Source: Macrolepiota albuminosa | Taxonomy: Eukaryota; Basidiomycota; Agaricomycetes; Agaricales; Agaricaceae | Direction of reading: 5' to 3' | DNA length: 64,000 nt | NCBI GenBank assembly: GCA_027475525.1 | Contig: JAMWFC010000117.1 | Coordinates: forward strand, 1,474,183-1,538,182 | In this document: positions 22,854 through 34,178 of the stretch, in pieces | Numbering within the stretch: position 1 is the stretch's first letter | How the letters are laid out: every line of letters begins with the position of its first letter | Notes under the pieces: model-generated | The model's database searches: none | The model's input: only the letters and a program-made list of their open reading frames with translations | Told to the model about the DNA's origin: nothing | Position numbers and translations under genes: made by a program

Positions 22854-25225
22854 TTGCAAGTGTTTTCCAGCGCCATCAAGGAGATGAGTGATGAGGATCA
22901 TAGAGATGAAGCGCTTATCTTGGACTATAATCATTGGACTGGGCAAGTAACCTTTATATCACATACCTCTTTAGTCCCTGAAATCTTGAACACTTCTACA
23001 TCGCTTACCAGCAAAGCTTTATCCTACTTATACCTCACCGCATCCAATATTACTGAAAATCTTTCGACAGACACTTATTTCGTTTCTACTCCTGATTCTA
23101 AAAAACCTTTGATATCCAGTTTTACTAGAAACCAAAGGTCCCTTTATAATACGTTTACTAACAACAGTACCCCTAAGCGCAAAGGGGTTCAGGTTAAAAA
23201 GAAGTATAAGCCAGTAGCGCTTAAAACAAAACTGGTAGCAAGCATTGTACTTGAAGAATTTCGCATTGAGAGAAAGATCATTGGCGACCCGTTAGCGACC
23301 CTTCCTGAGCTTAATCCGAATCCACCACCCTTCGAGCCTACCGGACAATTTACAGAAGAACGACGGGCGCTATTCCTTAGCGCCCATGATACTGGCTTTC
23401 TATCAATGGTGGAACTAGATGTATTAGTTGACATTATGCAAAAACAAAACGAAGCATTTGCTTGGGAGGATTCAGAACGCGGTAAACTTAGGACTGACTT
23501 CTTTCCACCAGTGGTTATACCGACGATACCTCATGTACCTTGGACCGAGCATAACCGACCTATACCACCGGGCATTGAAGCCGAAGTTTGCCAAATCATT
23601 TGCTCCAAGATAGTGGCAGGAGTCTATGAGCCTTCAAATTCGGCCTATAGGTCGCAATGGTTTTGTGTACTGAAGAAAAATGGGAAGCTATGCATAGTTC
23701 ACAGTTTGGAACCGCTAAACAAAGTCACGATTTGTCATTCAGAGGTACCGCCCTTCCCCAATCATGTCGCTGAATTGTTTGCAGGAAGAATATGTGGTGC
23801 TACCCTGGATCTGTACATTGGCTATGACGAGCGCTTAATTCACCCTTTCTCTCGCGACTTGACAACATTTCAAACGCCATTCGGGGCGCTACAACTGGTT
23901 ACACTTTCTATGGGATGGACTAATTTGGTACCCATACTCCACGACGACATTACGTTTATTCTACAATCTGAAATACCCCACCATGTGCTTAGCTTTATCG
24001 ACGATGTAGGCATTAAGGGCCCAAAAGATTAGCGCCTTGTAAATGGCAAGCCCAAAGTGCATCCAGAAAATCCCAATATCTGCATGGCGCTATGGGACTT
24101 CTTCCAATTGGTTAACCGGGTGCTCCAGCGCATGAAGTATTGTAGTAGAATGTTCTCAGGACACAAGTTGGTTCTTTGCACACCGCAATTTAAAATTTTA
24201 GGGCACATTTGCATGCCAGAGGGCAGGATCCCAGAGGAGAGCCGATTAGCGCTTCTGGAAAAGTGGGGAGTCTGCCATAACCTCTTGGAAGTTTGCGCGT
24301 TTCTAGGTACGGTGAGCGTGCTGCGCATGTTCATACACCATTTTTCACATCGAGTGCTCATGCTTAATCGCTTAACTCGTTCTGGGGTCCCCTTCAAATT
24401 CGGACCTGACCAAATTAACGCCTAAAAGGATTTAGTGAAGGCGCTGCAGGAAGCGAAGCCATTGGTACCCATTGACTATACTACTTCCGATCCCGTTATA
24501 CTTGCACTTGACACCTCCTACATTGCAGTCGGCTTCTTTTTATGTCAATGTGACAGCGCGAATCAAAAAATCAGACGCTACAATCGCTTCGGATCGATTA
24601 CCCTAAATGACAGAGAATCGCACTATAGTCAGCCCAAACTGGAGTTGTATGGATTGTTTTGAGCGTTTCAGGCGCTACGCATGTATCTTATTGGGGTTTG
24701 AAACCTGATTGTCGAAGTTGACGCACGCTACATCAAAGGAATGCTCCAGAATCCAGACATTCAACCTTTGGCTAGCATGAATCACTGGGTAGTAGCGATA
24801 CTGATGTTCCACTTTGAGCTCGTGCACATTAAAAGTGCGTTTCATGGACCTGATGGACTATCTAGACGACCTAGGCAGCCAGAGGACGAAGCACTAGACA
24901 AAAGCGACAATGACGTATTTGACGACTAGATTGACCGACTGCACAGTTTTGTACATATTATTCAATTGCCTATTTCGGCCCTTTGCAAAGACCAACCTAT
25001 TTCAACATGGCTACACCCTATCATCCCATATCAATCTAAACTGTATCAGGCTCTATCAACTTTTTACATGGCCAGTATCTATAACGTCGCTAAGCCATCT
25101 AATGATCTAAAGATAGTCGAGGAACCCAGACCCTTACGGGAAGATAGTTGCAACCTCCCATATTTGGCAGTATCTCGTAGCACCAAGGCTAAGTCAGAAG
25201 ACCAACGAGTTGATCAGGTTAGGAA
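22854..25225 (+). pseudogene. Reverse transcriptase - RNase H of element B
   Basis: RT motifs in order: SQWFCVLKKNGKL, VHSLEPLNKVTI, TLDLYIGYDER, TTFQTPFG, and the catalytic box as FIDDVGIKGP near 23995-24025 (F in place of the usual Y). RNase H follows with LALDTSYIAVGF, PKLELYGLF and VEVDARYIKGML. Stops at about 24030, 24423, 24661 and 24927 lie in one recoverable frame. After RNase H the frame reaches KIVEEPRPLREDSCN, the same connector that opens element A, before the solo LTR at 25226. This RT type differs clearly from that of C, D, E and H. Confidence 0.83.
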
Positions 25226-26016
25226 TGTCAGGTTCTGCTGAGTCGGGGGCTTTCTGGGAAAGCAACGCCCTTACGATGCGGACTTGACCTACGAATACTC
25301 GGGTGTCTGGAACTCCGGGGCTAGGACTCCGGGGTTCAAGACGGGGACAGAGGTAATCCCGGGAGAGGGGACTAGAGTCCGGGGGTTTTGGGTTGGAGGT
25401 AACTGAGAGCTAGAGGGGGTCGAGTCGTGAACCGGAGGTTCTAAGACGAGACCAAGTTAGTAAATCAAGAGTCGCGAAGTGCGTACCAAAACTTAGAGCA
25501 CGCGAATACTTAGGTGTGCCAGTCGAAGCATACCAATCAAGGCGTACCAGTCAAGCAAAAGGGCACGCAATAACCAAAGTAATATCAAGACTAGCGAATA
25601 CAGCGGAGAACTACACTATAAGTACTACGGATCATGTCTCGGGATTCCGGGATGTCTGGGATGAGTTCCAGGGATCATTGAGTAGCGGTCAGGGACTGTA
25701 TACTGGGATCGTGCGTGTGAGGACGCGCGATCAATTGGCGCGGAGGGAGTCGTGATGTGTGGGGCATGATGCGTGATGGTCGGATGCGAGCCGCGTGATC
25801 CAATCGTTGATGGCAGTTGATCCTGGGGTCCATGATGCAGGGGTCCTGGGGGGCTGGCTGATGGCGATCATTGACGGCTGATGGCGGTCATTGATGCGTG
25901 TGATGGCGGCGTCGGCAGTTGTGGGGGCGGGGTGCGCTGTGGGATTGACAGAAGAGGTTCCCAGGCGGGGCTCCGGGGGTGTCCCGGGGAGGTTCCGGGG
26001 GGGAGGGGTCGTGACA
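25226..26016 (-). mobile_element. Solo LTR of the C family inside B pol
   Basis: Plus-strand ends are TGTCAGGTTC and TCGTGACA. AGGAA flanks it on both sides (25221-25225, 26017-26021). It aligns along its length with the LTRs of element C and includes the 13-nt TAATATCAAGACT (25580-25592). No internal element sequence remains, so it is a recombination product of a full element. Confidence 0.93.
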
Positions 26017-28503
26017 AGGAAGTGGCTACAGGATTTGCGCCGACCATCAAACCTTACGGATACAGAATACGCCACCTTTATTCGATATGCAACAACTTTC
26101 TTTATGGTTGAGAATTGGCTTTGGCGACGAAATAGGGCTGGCGCTCACAAATTGGTAATCAAACCAGACAGCCAAATCAGGATTCTGCACGCTGATGACG
26201 CCCAAATCGAGCTGGGCACTGCGTGGACTATCACTAGTGCAGCTACTTAGCCGATATAGCTTTGGGCGCGCTAAGTGTGTGAGAGAGTCCCGGACAGGTC
26301 CCAGAGAACACACGGTAGGCAAGAGGTTGGTGGCAAGGAAAGTGGGTAATTGGAGGCACTTGCGTATGGCTCCAAAATGTGGCTACAGGGCGCTAAAAGT
26401 CGCTAAGGGGGAGCGCTAAGAGCGTGGGAAAGTTGCTAAGAAAGGCGCTAAGAGGTGCAGGAAAGGGTCGCTAAGAGGCGCTAAGTGTTAGCACCTAGAA
26501 CGTGATAATAAAAGGATGAGATTGCTTAGCGGATCTAAGCATGAAAGCCAAGCCGTAGTTGCAAGGCGCTAGGGAGAGAGAGATATAGAAAACTAGAGCA
26601 GAGTCCCCTTGCTTGACACGGTCAACAAGAGGTAGTCTGTTGCGTATAGAGAGAGAGAGATATAGAAAACTAGAGCAGAGTCCCCTTGCTTGACACGGTC
26701 AACAAGAGGTAGTCTGTTGCGTATAGAAACCAAAATGTTGGGATACGATCCCTACTGCCAAATTGATTCCTTTTACTACTAACAAAAAGTAGGTATTTAT
26801 AGTAAAGAAAGTTAGCCGACGCTAAGAGGTTAAGCGCCGCTAGAGGGTGGTAAACTGATGAAAATGTAAGTAAATGCGGTGAATTGAATTGTATAGTAAA
26901 AAGGTCCATAATGATGCTGTCATGGAAATACTTCATCATTTCCCCTTGTAAGCGCTGCCACTGGCTAAGAGCATTATGCTGGATTGACTGATGCCAAGTG
27001 TCTGTGTAAATGTATAGCCTTGGAGTGCAAGTGGCAAGGTGCGGCGAGGTGTCAATAGTGGTGCAAAGAATAAATGGTGCCATAAAAAGTGGTCTGAGAG
27101 TAATTGAAGTCTGTAGCTGCGAGTTATTAGTGTAAAAATATGAGAAAAATAGCGCTGGAAGCGCTAGAGCGTGGCGCTTCTGGTGGTACTAGTGGGCCAA
27201 TATGAGGTGCAGGTATTGGTGCTATCTGTAGCCAGCCATGATGCAGGCTCATCAACACTATGCATGATGACTTGGGACATAGAGGACTCTATGCGACATG
27301 GGCGAATCTATTGGAACGTTTTTGGTGGCCTCAAGTTAGCGCCAATATTGCATGATATATTCGCACTTGTCATCTATGCCAAATCCAGCAGACGCACCAA
27401 GTTCTTATTCCCCCAACCATAGCGACTCCAGCACCATTGTTCGGAAAGATATATATCGACACTATGCACATGCCAAAGTCGGGGCGCTACAAGTACATTA
27501 TCCAAGGAAGGTGTTCCTTGGTACATTGGCTGGAGTTCCGTATGCTCCAGCAGGAAAATACTGATGCTATAGCTAAGTGGCTCTTTGAAGATGTTATTTG
27601 CAGGTGGGGAGCACTTCACAAGATTGTTACAGACAACGGAGTGCCAATAGTTAAGGCACTTACCTACCTCGCTAAGAAATACAACATATAGCATATTCAA
27701 GTCTCAGGATACAACAAACACGCTAACGGTATAGTGGAAAGGCCGCATTTTGACATACGACAGGCACTGTTCAAAGCGGTAGACGGCGACAAAAGTCGCT
27801 GGAGTAAAGCGACTTATTCAGTATTTTGGTCTGAACGAGTTACCGTACGGAAGAGGATGGGCTGTTCTCCTTACTACGTGGTGACTGGCACCCATCCCCT
27901 GCTCCTAGCAGATGTTGTGGAAGTGACGTACTTACAACCCCCACCTAACTCAATCCTGTCCTCTACCGATCTAATTGCTAGGCGCGCTATTGACTTACAA
28001 CGACGCATGGAGGATCTGGAGCACCTACACGAGGTGGTATTTCAAGCTAGACGACAGGCCGCATTACGATTTGAAAGCAAGCATAGCGCTACCATCTGAG
28101 ACTACAACTTTACAGCTGGCGCCTTAGTACTAATGCGCAACTCAAAAATCAAAGTCACCCATAACAAAAAGATGCGACCCCGATACCTAGGACCCCTCAT
28201 AGTAGTTTCCCACACAACTCAAAAATCAAAGTCACCCATAACAAAAAGATGCGACCCCGATACCTAGGACCCCTCATAGTAGTTTCCCACAATAGGGGAG
28301 GTGCCTACGTACTCTGCGAGTTGGACGGCTCAGTTTTGCATCGACCAGTAGCGGTGTTCCGACTCATTCCTTACTTAGTGTGTGAACATATTCCACTACC
28401 TTTGCCGGCACTGGACATTGACACTGCCAAACTTTGAGAGCTGGAAGAGACTGAGTTGGTGGACGATGATGAGAGCACTCTGGATGAAGACGAGGAGCAA
28501 TAA
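26017..28503 (+). pseudogene. Integrase of element B, split by a solo LTR
   Basis: Homologous along its length to the intact A integrase: KWLQDLRRP at 26022, then a break at 26193-27254 by an LTR, then HHCC (CHLCQIQQ) and DDE residues (IDTMHMP, VTDNGVP, GIVERPHF). Stops occur at YNI*HIQ (27690), ATI*DYN (28099) and AKL*ELE (28438); the last two sit where A has AAA and AGA (both probably CGA before decay). A 77-nt duplication at 28138/28215 adds an artificial shift. The acidic tail is shared with A. Confidence 0.88.
26193..27254 (-). mobile_element. Solo LTR (TGATGACGCC...TCATCA type) inside B integrase
   Basis: The integrase frame stops at its left edge and resumes at its right edge, which defines the insertion. 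Ends are TGATGACGCC and GGCTCATCA. The first 120 bases resemble the A-type LTR end (GGTCCCAGAGAAC), but the rest differs, so I treat it as a separate subfamily. It holds a cluster of CGCTAAG motifs (about 26265-26480) and one 77-nt duplication (26574/26651). Flanking pentamers do not match perfectly. Confidence 0.75.
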
Positions 28504-28696
28504 ACTTATACGAAACGCAAGGTGCTAACTGTTAGCGCCCCTTTGGATCAGACTTAGGCAACCTGACAACCAGAAAAGAATAAATAAACAAGCGGTACTA
28601 GTACACAAGGAACAGACGATCAGACTACGACTACAACTAATTGAACTACCCTAAAGATGCAGACCGTCGACGTGGACCTTTCACTTGATCTTTAGG

Positions 28697-30069
28697 TCAC
28701 CTGCGGGTGGAAGGAGCGCCTGGAGGTGGCGCATTAGCAGATGGAATGGGAGAAATGGGAACGCTAGGAGGAGGCATGGGAGGAGTGCCTGGAGCACCCA
28801 GAGAAGTGGCAGGGAGGTTGGGAGATGAGTACCACCCGCCCCCATCCGGGCAGGACTCAAACAATGGGTAAGGAAAGGCCATGCATTCTAATATGGCCTG
28901 ACGCGCATCAAGATTGACGAGAGGGGGAAGGGGGAGCCAGGAGAGACTCTTAGAGACGGCATGGAGTTAACAACCTCAGGTCAGAAAAGGAAAAGAACTA
29001 ATCAAGGTTCCCGTTTCATGGAGTAGGCTGGCCAGACTCAGAGCGGTACCTGTAACCGGCTCCTGCACAACGCATGAGTATTACTCACGACCCGCGCTAA
29101 GGGGAGGTGTACGGTGACTATGGATGGGTCAACATCGACCATCCATTCCTCAGAAGCGGTGAGAAGAATCCGGTACCTGCGAACCAAGGTCATTGTGTTG
29201 CTGTTCTTGTGCAGAAAGCCGCTGGTAGGCATTAGCGCAAGGAACTGCTCCAATTGGTCTAGGATAGCGGGATGGTAAAGACGTTTGGGCTCATCAAGGA
29301 GAAGGGGAACTACTGGCATGATGTGATACTGACCAGGTTAACAGCGCCAAAACCCATAAAGTACCTCAAGCTACTTGCAGGGTCACAGATACTAGGGAAT
29401 TCTTACATGCGCAAAACAATCACAAGGGGGGGGCAACAACAGCAATGCAGTTCATATAACTACGACAAAAGAAATCAAGTATCTAAAATCTGTCAGCCCA
29501 GTGGCGCCACGGAAAAGAAGGAGCTGACTTACATAAATGACATGGAAGATGGGTGAGCATCAAGGACAAGGCAAAAGAAGAGGCCTGGGAGGCCTCCAGC
29601 CTTCAGCAGGACCACGAAAAAGCCAGCCACCAGTAGACAAGCGGAGCGCCTAGCGAGGCAACACGTTAGAAGGAAGAAAACGAGGTAATAAGGCAACAAA
29701 CCAGGTAGTGACTCTCCTCCAGCAGCAACTCAAGACGCTCTTTCATTTCCTTGGTTGCAATTTGCTTTATTTGGCGACTATCAGAAGGGAAGGAGGGCAA
29801 AAAAGGCAATAGCGCACCTGAAAAATCCGACTCCAGTTCTTCTCCATACTAAAACGGGTCAACGGCAGATCATCGTTCCAAATCTCACAGGCCACATAAA
29901 GTAGCTGGCAGCGACAACCTAACTCAACGACTCCGTCGGTCAGTCTGGGCACGCCAACCACTGGGTAGTGGTGGAAGAACAAGGTAGCACGTTCCAGGAA
30001 AGTGGGGGGATCAATCATGACATGAGCACAATTACAGCGGGGGGTCCACACAATGCCGGTTGGGCTTTC
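28697..30069 (-). pseudogene. Second antisense gene of element B, unknown, probably spliced
   Basis: ATG at 30069 (MESPTGIVW) opens an exon of about 84 codons containing CNCAHVMIDPP and FLERATLFFHHYP, up to a possible GT donor after SRIFQV. Further down, in frame pieces, are an exon-like block near 29038-29319 (LYHPAILDQLEQFLAL, VRRYRILLTASEEW) and a proline-rich terminal piece 28882-28697. Exon borders between 29800 and 29320 are unresolved. Element A has no counterpart between its integrase and the larger antisense gene. It ends tail to tail with B's integrase. No family recognised. Confidence 0.5.
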
Positions 30070-30674
30070 CATAGTGAAGACTGATGAGATGCTGTCAAGG
30101 CATGGGCAATTTATAGGACTCGGACAGTGTTTCAACTAATGACAGTGTGGGAGAGCATTTCTCAAGGGGCTTGGACCCTGATGCAGACACGAATCAATAG
30201 GATGCGCTTGACTCATTTTTAGGTCGCACAAAGAGGAAGTTAACCTTCGAGATCTAGCGCTTATAGCCACCATCACCGAATAACCACAAGCAATCAGTGG
30301 CACTCTATTTCTTATACATTAAAACTTCTTGCATGAATCAACTTATTTTTCTACAGACAATACCTATTTCTTCCTAGGCTGGCGCGATATTGGCTATTGG
30401 GTCGCGCTGGTAATAGGGGTTTTTTTTCTACAGACAATACCTATTTCTTCCTAGGCTGGCGCGATATTGGCTATTGGGTCGCGCTGGTAATAGGGGTTTT
30501 CTACGCTATGATGATTTACTGAGCGTTTTCCCTTTTTCTTACTTTGTAATTGATTATCTACAAACTGACAATTTCGGAACAAGAGGGGGGAGCGTTTATT
30601 TTTAGTAGGGCTATCACAAACTACGTATCAAAAGTTACAAAGTCCACAAAGTTCAAAGCACTATGGGCCAGCAA
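30070..30674. other. Gap between the two antisense genes of element B
   Basis: No supported ORF. It holds a 77-nt duplication (30346/30423) and a segment (about 30500-30540) shared with the gap after A's integrase. It may contain the promoter of the smaller antisense gene and the 3' end of the larger one. Confidence 0.5.
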
Positions 30675-31185
30675 CTATGCATCAGACTCGGAAGGAGCGG
30701 GATCATCCAAAGGGAGCAAATCCCCGTCCTGAATGGCATTACTCGCTTGCCACTTGAGCGCATCAGTGATGTCGTCATGAAGCTCAAGCAGGAGGAGCTC
30801 ACGGCATGCTAAAGTGGAGACACGAGGTCGTAGAATGGCGAGTTTACTACCAATGACATTGGTGGCATCCTCGACATGGCAAAGTTGTTGGTGGAGATTG
30901 GCGGCAGGACGAAGGGGAGTGACGGGATAAGAGAACTCATCCCCAAGCCAAGGGTAGGCATTGCCGGAAATGCATATGGCGGGGGGAGGAGTCCAGAAGG
31001 GATCAAACTTAGCAGAGGTTAGAGAAAATACGAACTAATGAAGGAATGCAGACTTACTCGAACGGTTACGGGAGCACGGGGGGTCTATTCATGGTGCTCA
31101 TCGCCTGGGGACATGGCCCTAGTGGAGGAAAGGTGGATGCCATAAGAGGGCAAGTACCTCCAGCGGCGACGGCGCTCGCCCTGAG

Positions 31186-31933
31186 TGTCAGGTTCCGCTG
31201 AATCGGGGGCTTTCCGGGAAAGCGACGCCCTTACGATGCGGACTTGATCTACGGATACCCGGGTGTCTGGAACTCCGGGGCTAGGACTCCGGGGTTCAAG
31301 ACGAGGACAGGGGTAATCCCGGGAGAGGGGACTAGAGTCCGGGAGTTGTGGGTTGGGGGTGGCTGAGAGTTAGAGGGGGTCGAGTCGTGAACCGGGGGTT
31401 CTAAGACGAGACCAAGTTAGTAACTTAAGAGTCGCGAAGTGCGTACCAAACTTATAGCACGCAAATACTAAGGCGTGCCAGTCGAAGCGTACCCAACAAG
31501 GCGTACCAGTCAAGCAGAGGGCACGCAATATCCAAAGTAACAGTATGCAAAGTATGTAATATCAAGACTACCGAATACAACAGGGAGCTACACTATAAGT
31601 ACTACGGGGCCGGATCTCGGGGTTCCGGGATGTCTGGGATGGGTTCCGGGGGCTATTGAGTAGCGGCAGGGGCTGTATACCGGGATCGCGCGTGTGGGGC
31701 GCGCGATCAATTGGCGCGGATGGAGCCGTGATGCGTGATGCGTGATGGCCGGCACGAGTCGCGTGATCTGATCGTTGATCGGGGCTGGTGATGGCTGATG
31801 GCGGTCCTTGATGCGCGTGATGGCGGTGTCGGCGGTCGTGATGGCGGGGCGTGTCCTGTGGGGTCGGAGGGAGGGTCCCGGAGGGTGTTCCGGGGGTGTC
31901 CCGGGGTGGGCCCGGAGGGGAGGGGTCGTGACA
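31186..31933 (-). repeat. 3' LTR of element C
   Basis: In element sense it reads TGTCACGACC to GGAACCTGACA. The 13-nt AGTCTTGATATTA (minus strand of 31557-31569) is the likely start of R and is complementary to the site after the 5' LTR. Solo copies: 25226-26016 and 48346-49082. Confidence 0.95.
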
Positions 31934-31947
31934 TCACCCCCCCCTCA
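31934..31947 (-). promoter_or_regulatory. Polypurine tract of element C
   Basis: On the minus strand a G-rich run, GAGGGGGGGGTGA, abuts the LTR start TGTCA. Element E has almost the same junction (GAGGGGGGGTGA-TGTCA at 52147-52163), which links the two as related lineages. Confidence 0.8.
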
Positions 31948-32062
31948 GCGCCGAGACCCTCCGAGGCGCGCGTAGCCGGTGGCTCGGACCGGGGGCCAAC
32001 CGTGGGATCCGGCACCTGACCTGCCACGTATCGAAAAAAAATTTTTACCGTCAAGTTCAACC

Positions 32063-33923
32063 ATGTCGCGTACGCCAACGCATTCCCCGACGCCCCCGCA
32101 AACCAACGAGGTTGCGCCCCTGATGGCCTGGGAGGCCCGGGATGCGCGGTACCGGGCCCGCCTGGACCGGGAGCGCGTGGCGGCGCTTGTACAACAGCGT
32201 GAGTGCTTTCGCGAGGGTCCGCTTACCGCGGCTGACGTTTTCCCTTCAGAACAAAGATCTTCCCCCGCTCCGGAGGCGGGTCCCAGCCGACTTCCGGAGT
32301 CTGTTCCCGAGGCTGGCCCCAGCATTCTCCCGAAGTCCCGCCCCAGTCGTCCCGCGCCTACCTTTGCGCGGATGACTGTCCGCCCACCCCGCCCTCAACC
32401 CCCTCCTCGTCCTAGGCTTCCTGCCCCCCGCTTTCGTCGCTCCGGGATGGCGATAGGGGCCGTCTCCGAAGTCCCGGAGGGTCAACGCGTTGCGTGGGAG
32501 GGCGTGACGCAAGAGTTGTTTGAGGGGGCCCTTGAGAGGCTCCGGGGCTTACCTGCCCACGCCTGGTGCGTGAGCAACGGACCGGTGAGTGGGCTCTCAC
32601 CTCCTGGTCTTTGTGCTGATCTCGGTGCAGTGCCTGCACTGCGCCCGGCGCGTGGTCCCTTGCCTGTTCGAGGTTCCGGGCCCCTCGTCCCGCCGCGATA
32701 CGTCCGTTTGCGAGGCCTGCCGCCAGAACCATGAGCGGTGCTCCGTGTCGGCGCTGTGGCGGGCGCGGTGTGTCTCCCGGGAGCAGGGGTGGCCGCTGGC
32801 TGGGGTTACTCGGAGGATGGGAGTGGAGGACCGGGACTGGGTGGTGGAGCCGGTGGGGGAGGGGGGTGGCCGCTGGCTGGGGTTACTCGGAGGATGGGAG
32901 TGGAGGACCGGGACTGGGTGGTGGAGCCGGTGGGGGAGGGGGTGGAGCTGGTGGGGGAGGGGTCCGCGGTGCCCGCTGAGGCGTCCAGTGGGGGGTCGGG
33001 GGGTCGAGGGGTCGTTCGGGTGGGGGGCCGGGGGCGGCCCGTGGTCCTGATCACCCGTCGGGTGACCCGGGCCGGGGCCAGCAGTCACGAGGGTCGCGGG
33101 GGGCGCCCCAACAAGGGGAAGAGGCGGGCGTCGCCTAGTCCCTCCCCGGGGCCTTCTAAGAGGGCGCGTCTGCCTGCAGCAACCCCGCCCCCGACTTCCC
33201 CAGCGCGCCTCTCCCCGGCGACGTTCTCTCCCCTGTCCGGGCGACCGCTGGACGTTGAAGTGAGGGCTCTGCAGGAGCGCCTCGAGCAGGCCGACCGGGA
33301 GCGGGGGGAGCGCGAGGAGGGGGCGAGGGAGGAGGCGGCACTCCGGAGGAGGCTGGAGGAGGACCGCGAGATGGCCCTCCGGGAGCTGGAGGAGGCGAGG
33401 GTGGCCCGAGGGGGAGCTGAGGCCCAGCTGGACGCCATGAGGGCCAGGCTGGGGCAGGGGGTTGGGCTCCCGGAGCGAGGTCCCTCGAGCCCGGGGTTGG
33501 TTGAGGCCTTGCGCCGGGACGTGGTCATCGGGCGCATGGCCTCCTTGAGTGAGTGTCCCCCCCTTTCGTGCCTAGATCGTACTAATATTTCCAGGCTGGG
33601 CTCGGGAGCACCGTCTGCTCCTCGACGGGGCCGCCACGGCGCTTGCGTCTCTCCAAGAGGGGCTACGGTCGGAGGTGGGGAGCCCCAGGGTGGAGCGGGG
33701 TCTAGATTTGCTGGGGAGGCTGGTGGGCGCGCACCGCCGGAGGAACGTCCCGGCCCCGGGATCGTGGTTCGAGCGCATTTTGGACGAGGGCGAGCAGCTC
33801 CCGTCTTGGGAGCAGCTGGCCGAGGAGGTGTTGCGAGAGCACGGTCCAGAGGGGGTGGGGGAGGATTTCCGGGGTTGGCCGAGGGGAGGGGGGGGTGAGG
33901 GTGACTCGGGGCCCCAGGTCTAG
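32063..33923 (+). CDS. Antisense spliced accessory gene of element C with Zn2Cys6-like cluster, intact
   Basis: Three exons, 32063-32584, 32631-33548 and 33595-33923, with GT-AG introns of 46 nt. Collapsing one 77-nt duplication (32786/32863) gives a single frame of 563 residues without stops. Exon 1 is proline- and arginine-rich and ends in a short helical block. Exon 2 begins exactly at CLHC and contains C-x2-C-x6-C-x15-C-x2-C-x6-C, a near-canonical fungal Zn2Cys6 layout with a longer loop. A basic NKGKRRASP / SKRARL patch, likely nuclear, follows. Then comes a long Glu/Arg coiled coil (about 33240-33470). Exon 3 is helical and acidic. The gene is tail to tail with pol (255 bp apart) and starts 129 bp from the LTR. 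Sequence similarity to the A/B/I gene is weak outside the cluster; shared position, strand and intron suggest common origin. Confidence 0.85.
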
Positions 33924-34178
33924 GGGTCCCCGTTTTCTTGCCGTTTGCCGGTTTCCTGGTCTGTAACTATAATGTACCTTCTAGAAAATGTATATATTCG
34001 GCCGTCGTACTCGAAATGTAAGTAAAGTGGTAGGAAAGAACGAGAAAGTGTACCTTGCCCAGAATCCGGGGCGTTACTGTGAAGAAAGTACTAAAGAGAG
34101 TAAGATCTAGAGAGGGAAAGCAGAAAATATACATGGGAGTTGAATCCCTACTGAGCCCAGAGGCGGGGGTTACGCCCA

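Noticed and set aside
32246..33778. Long minus-strand Pro/Arg/Ser-rich ORFs
   Set aside because: Shadows of the GC-rich plus-strand accessory gene of element C; the plus strand has splice sites, a cysteine cluster and a coiled coil.
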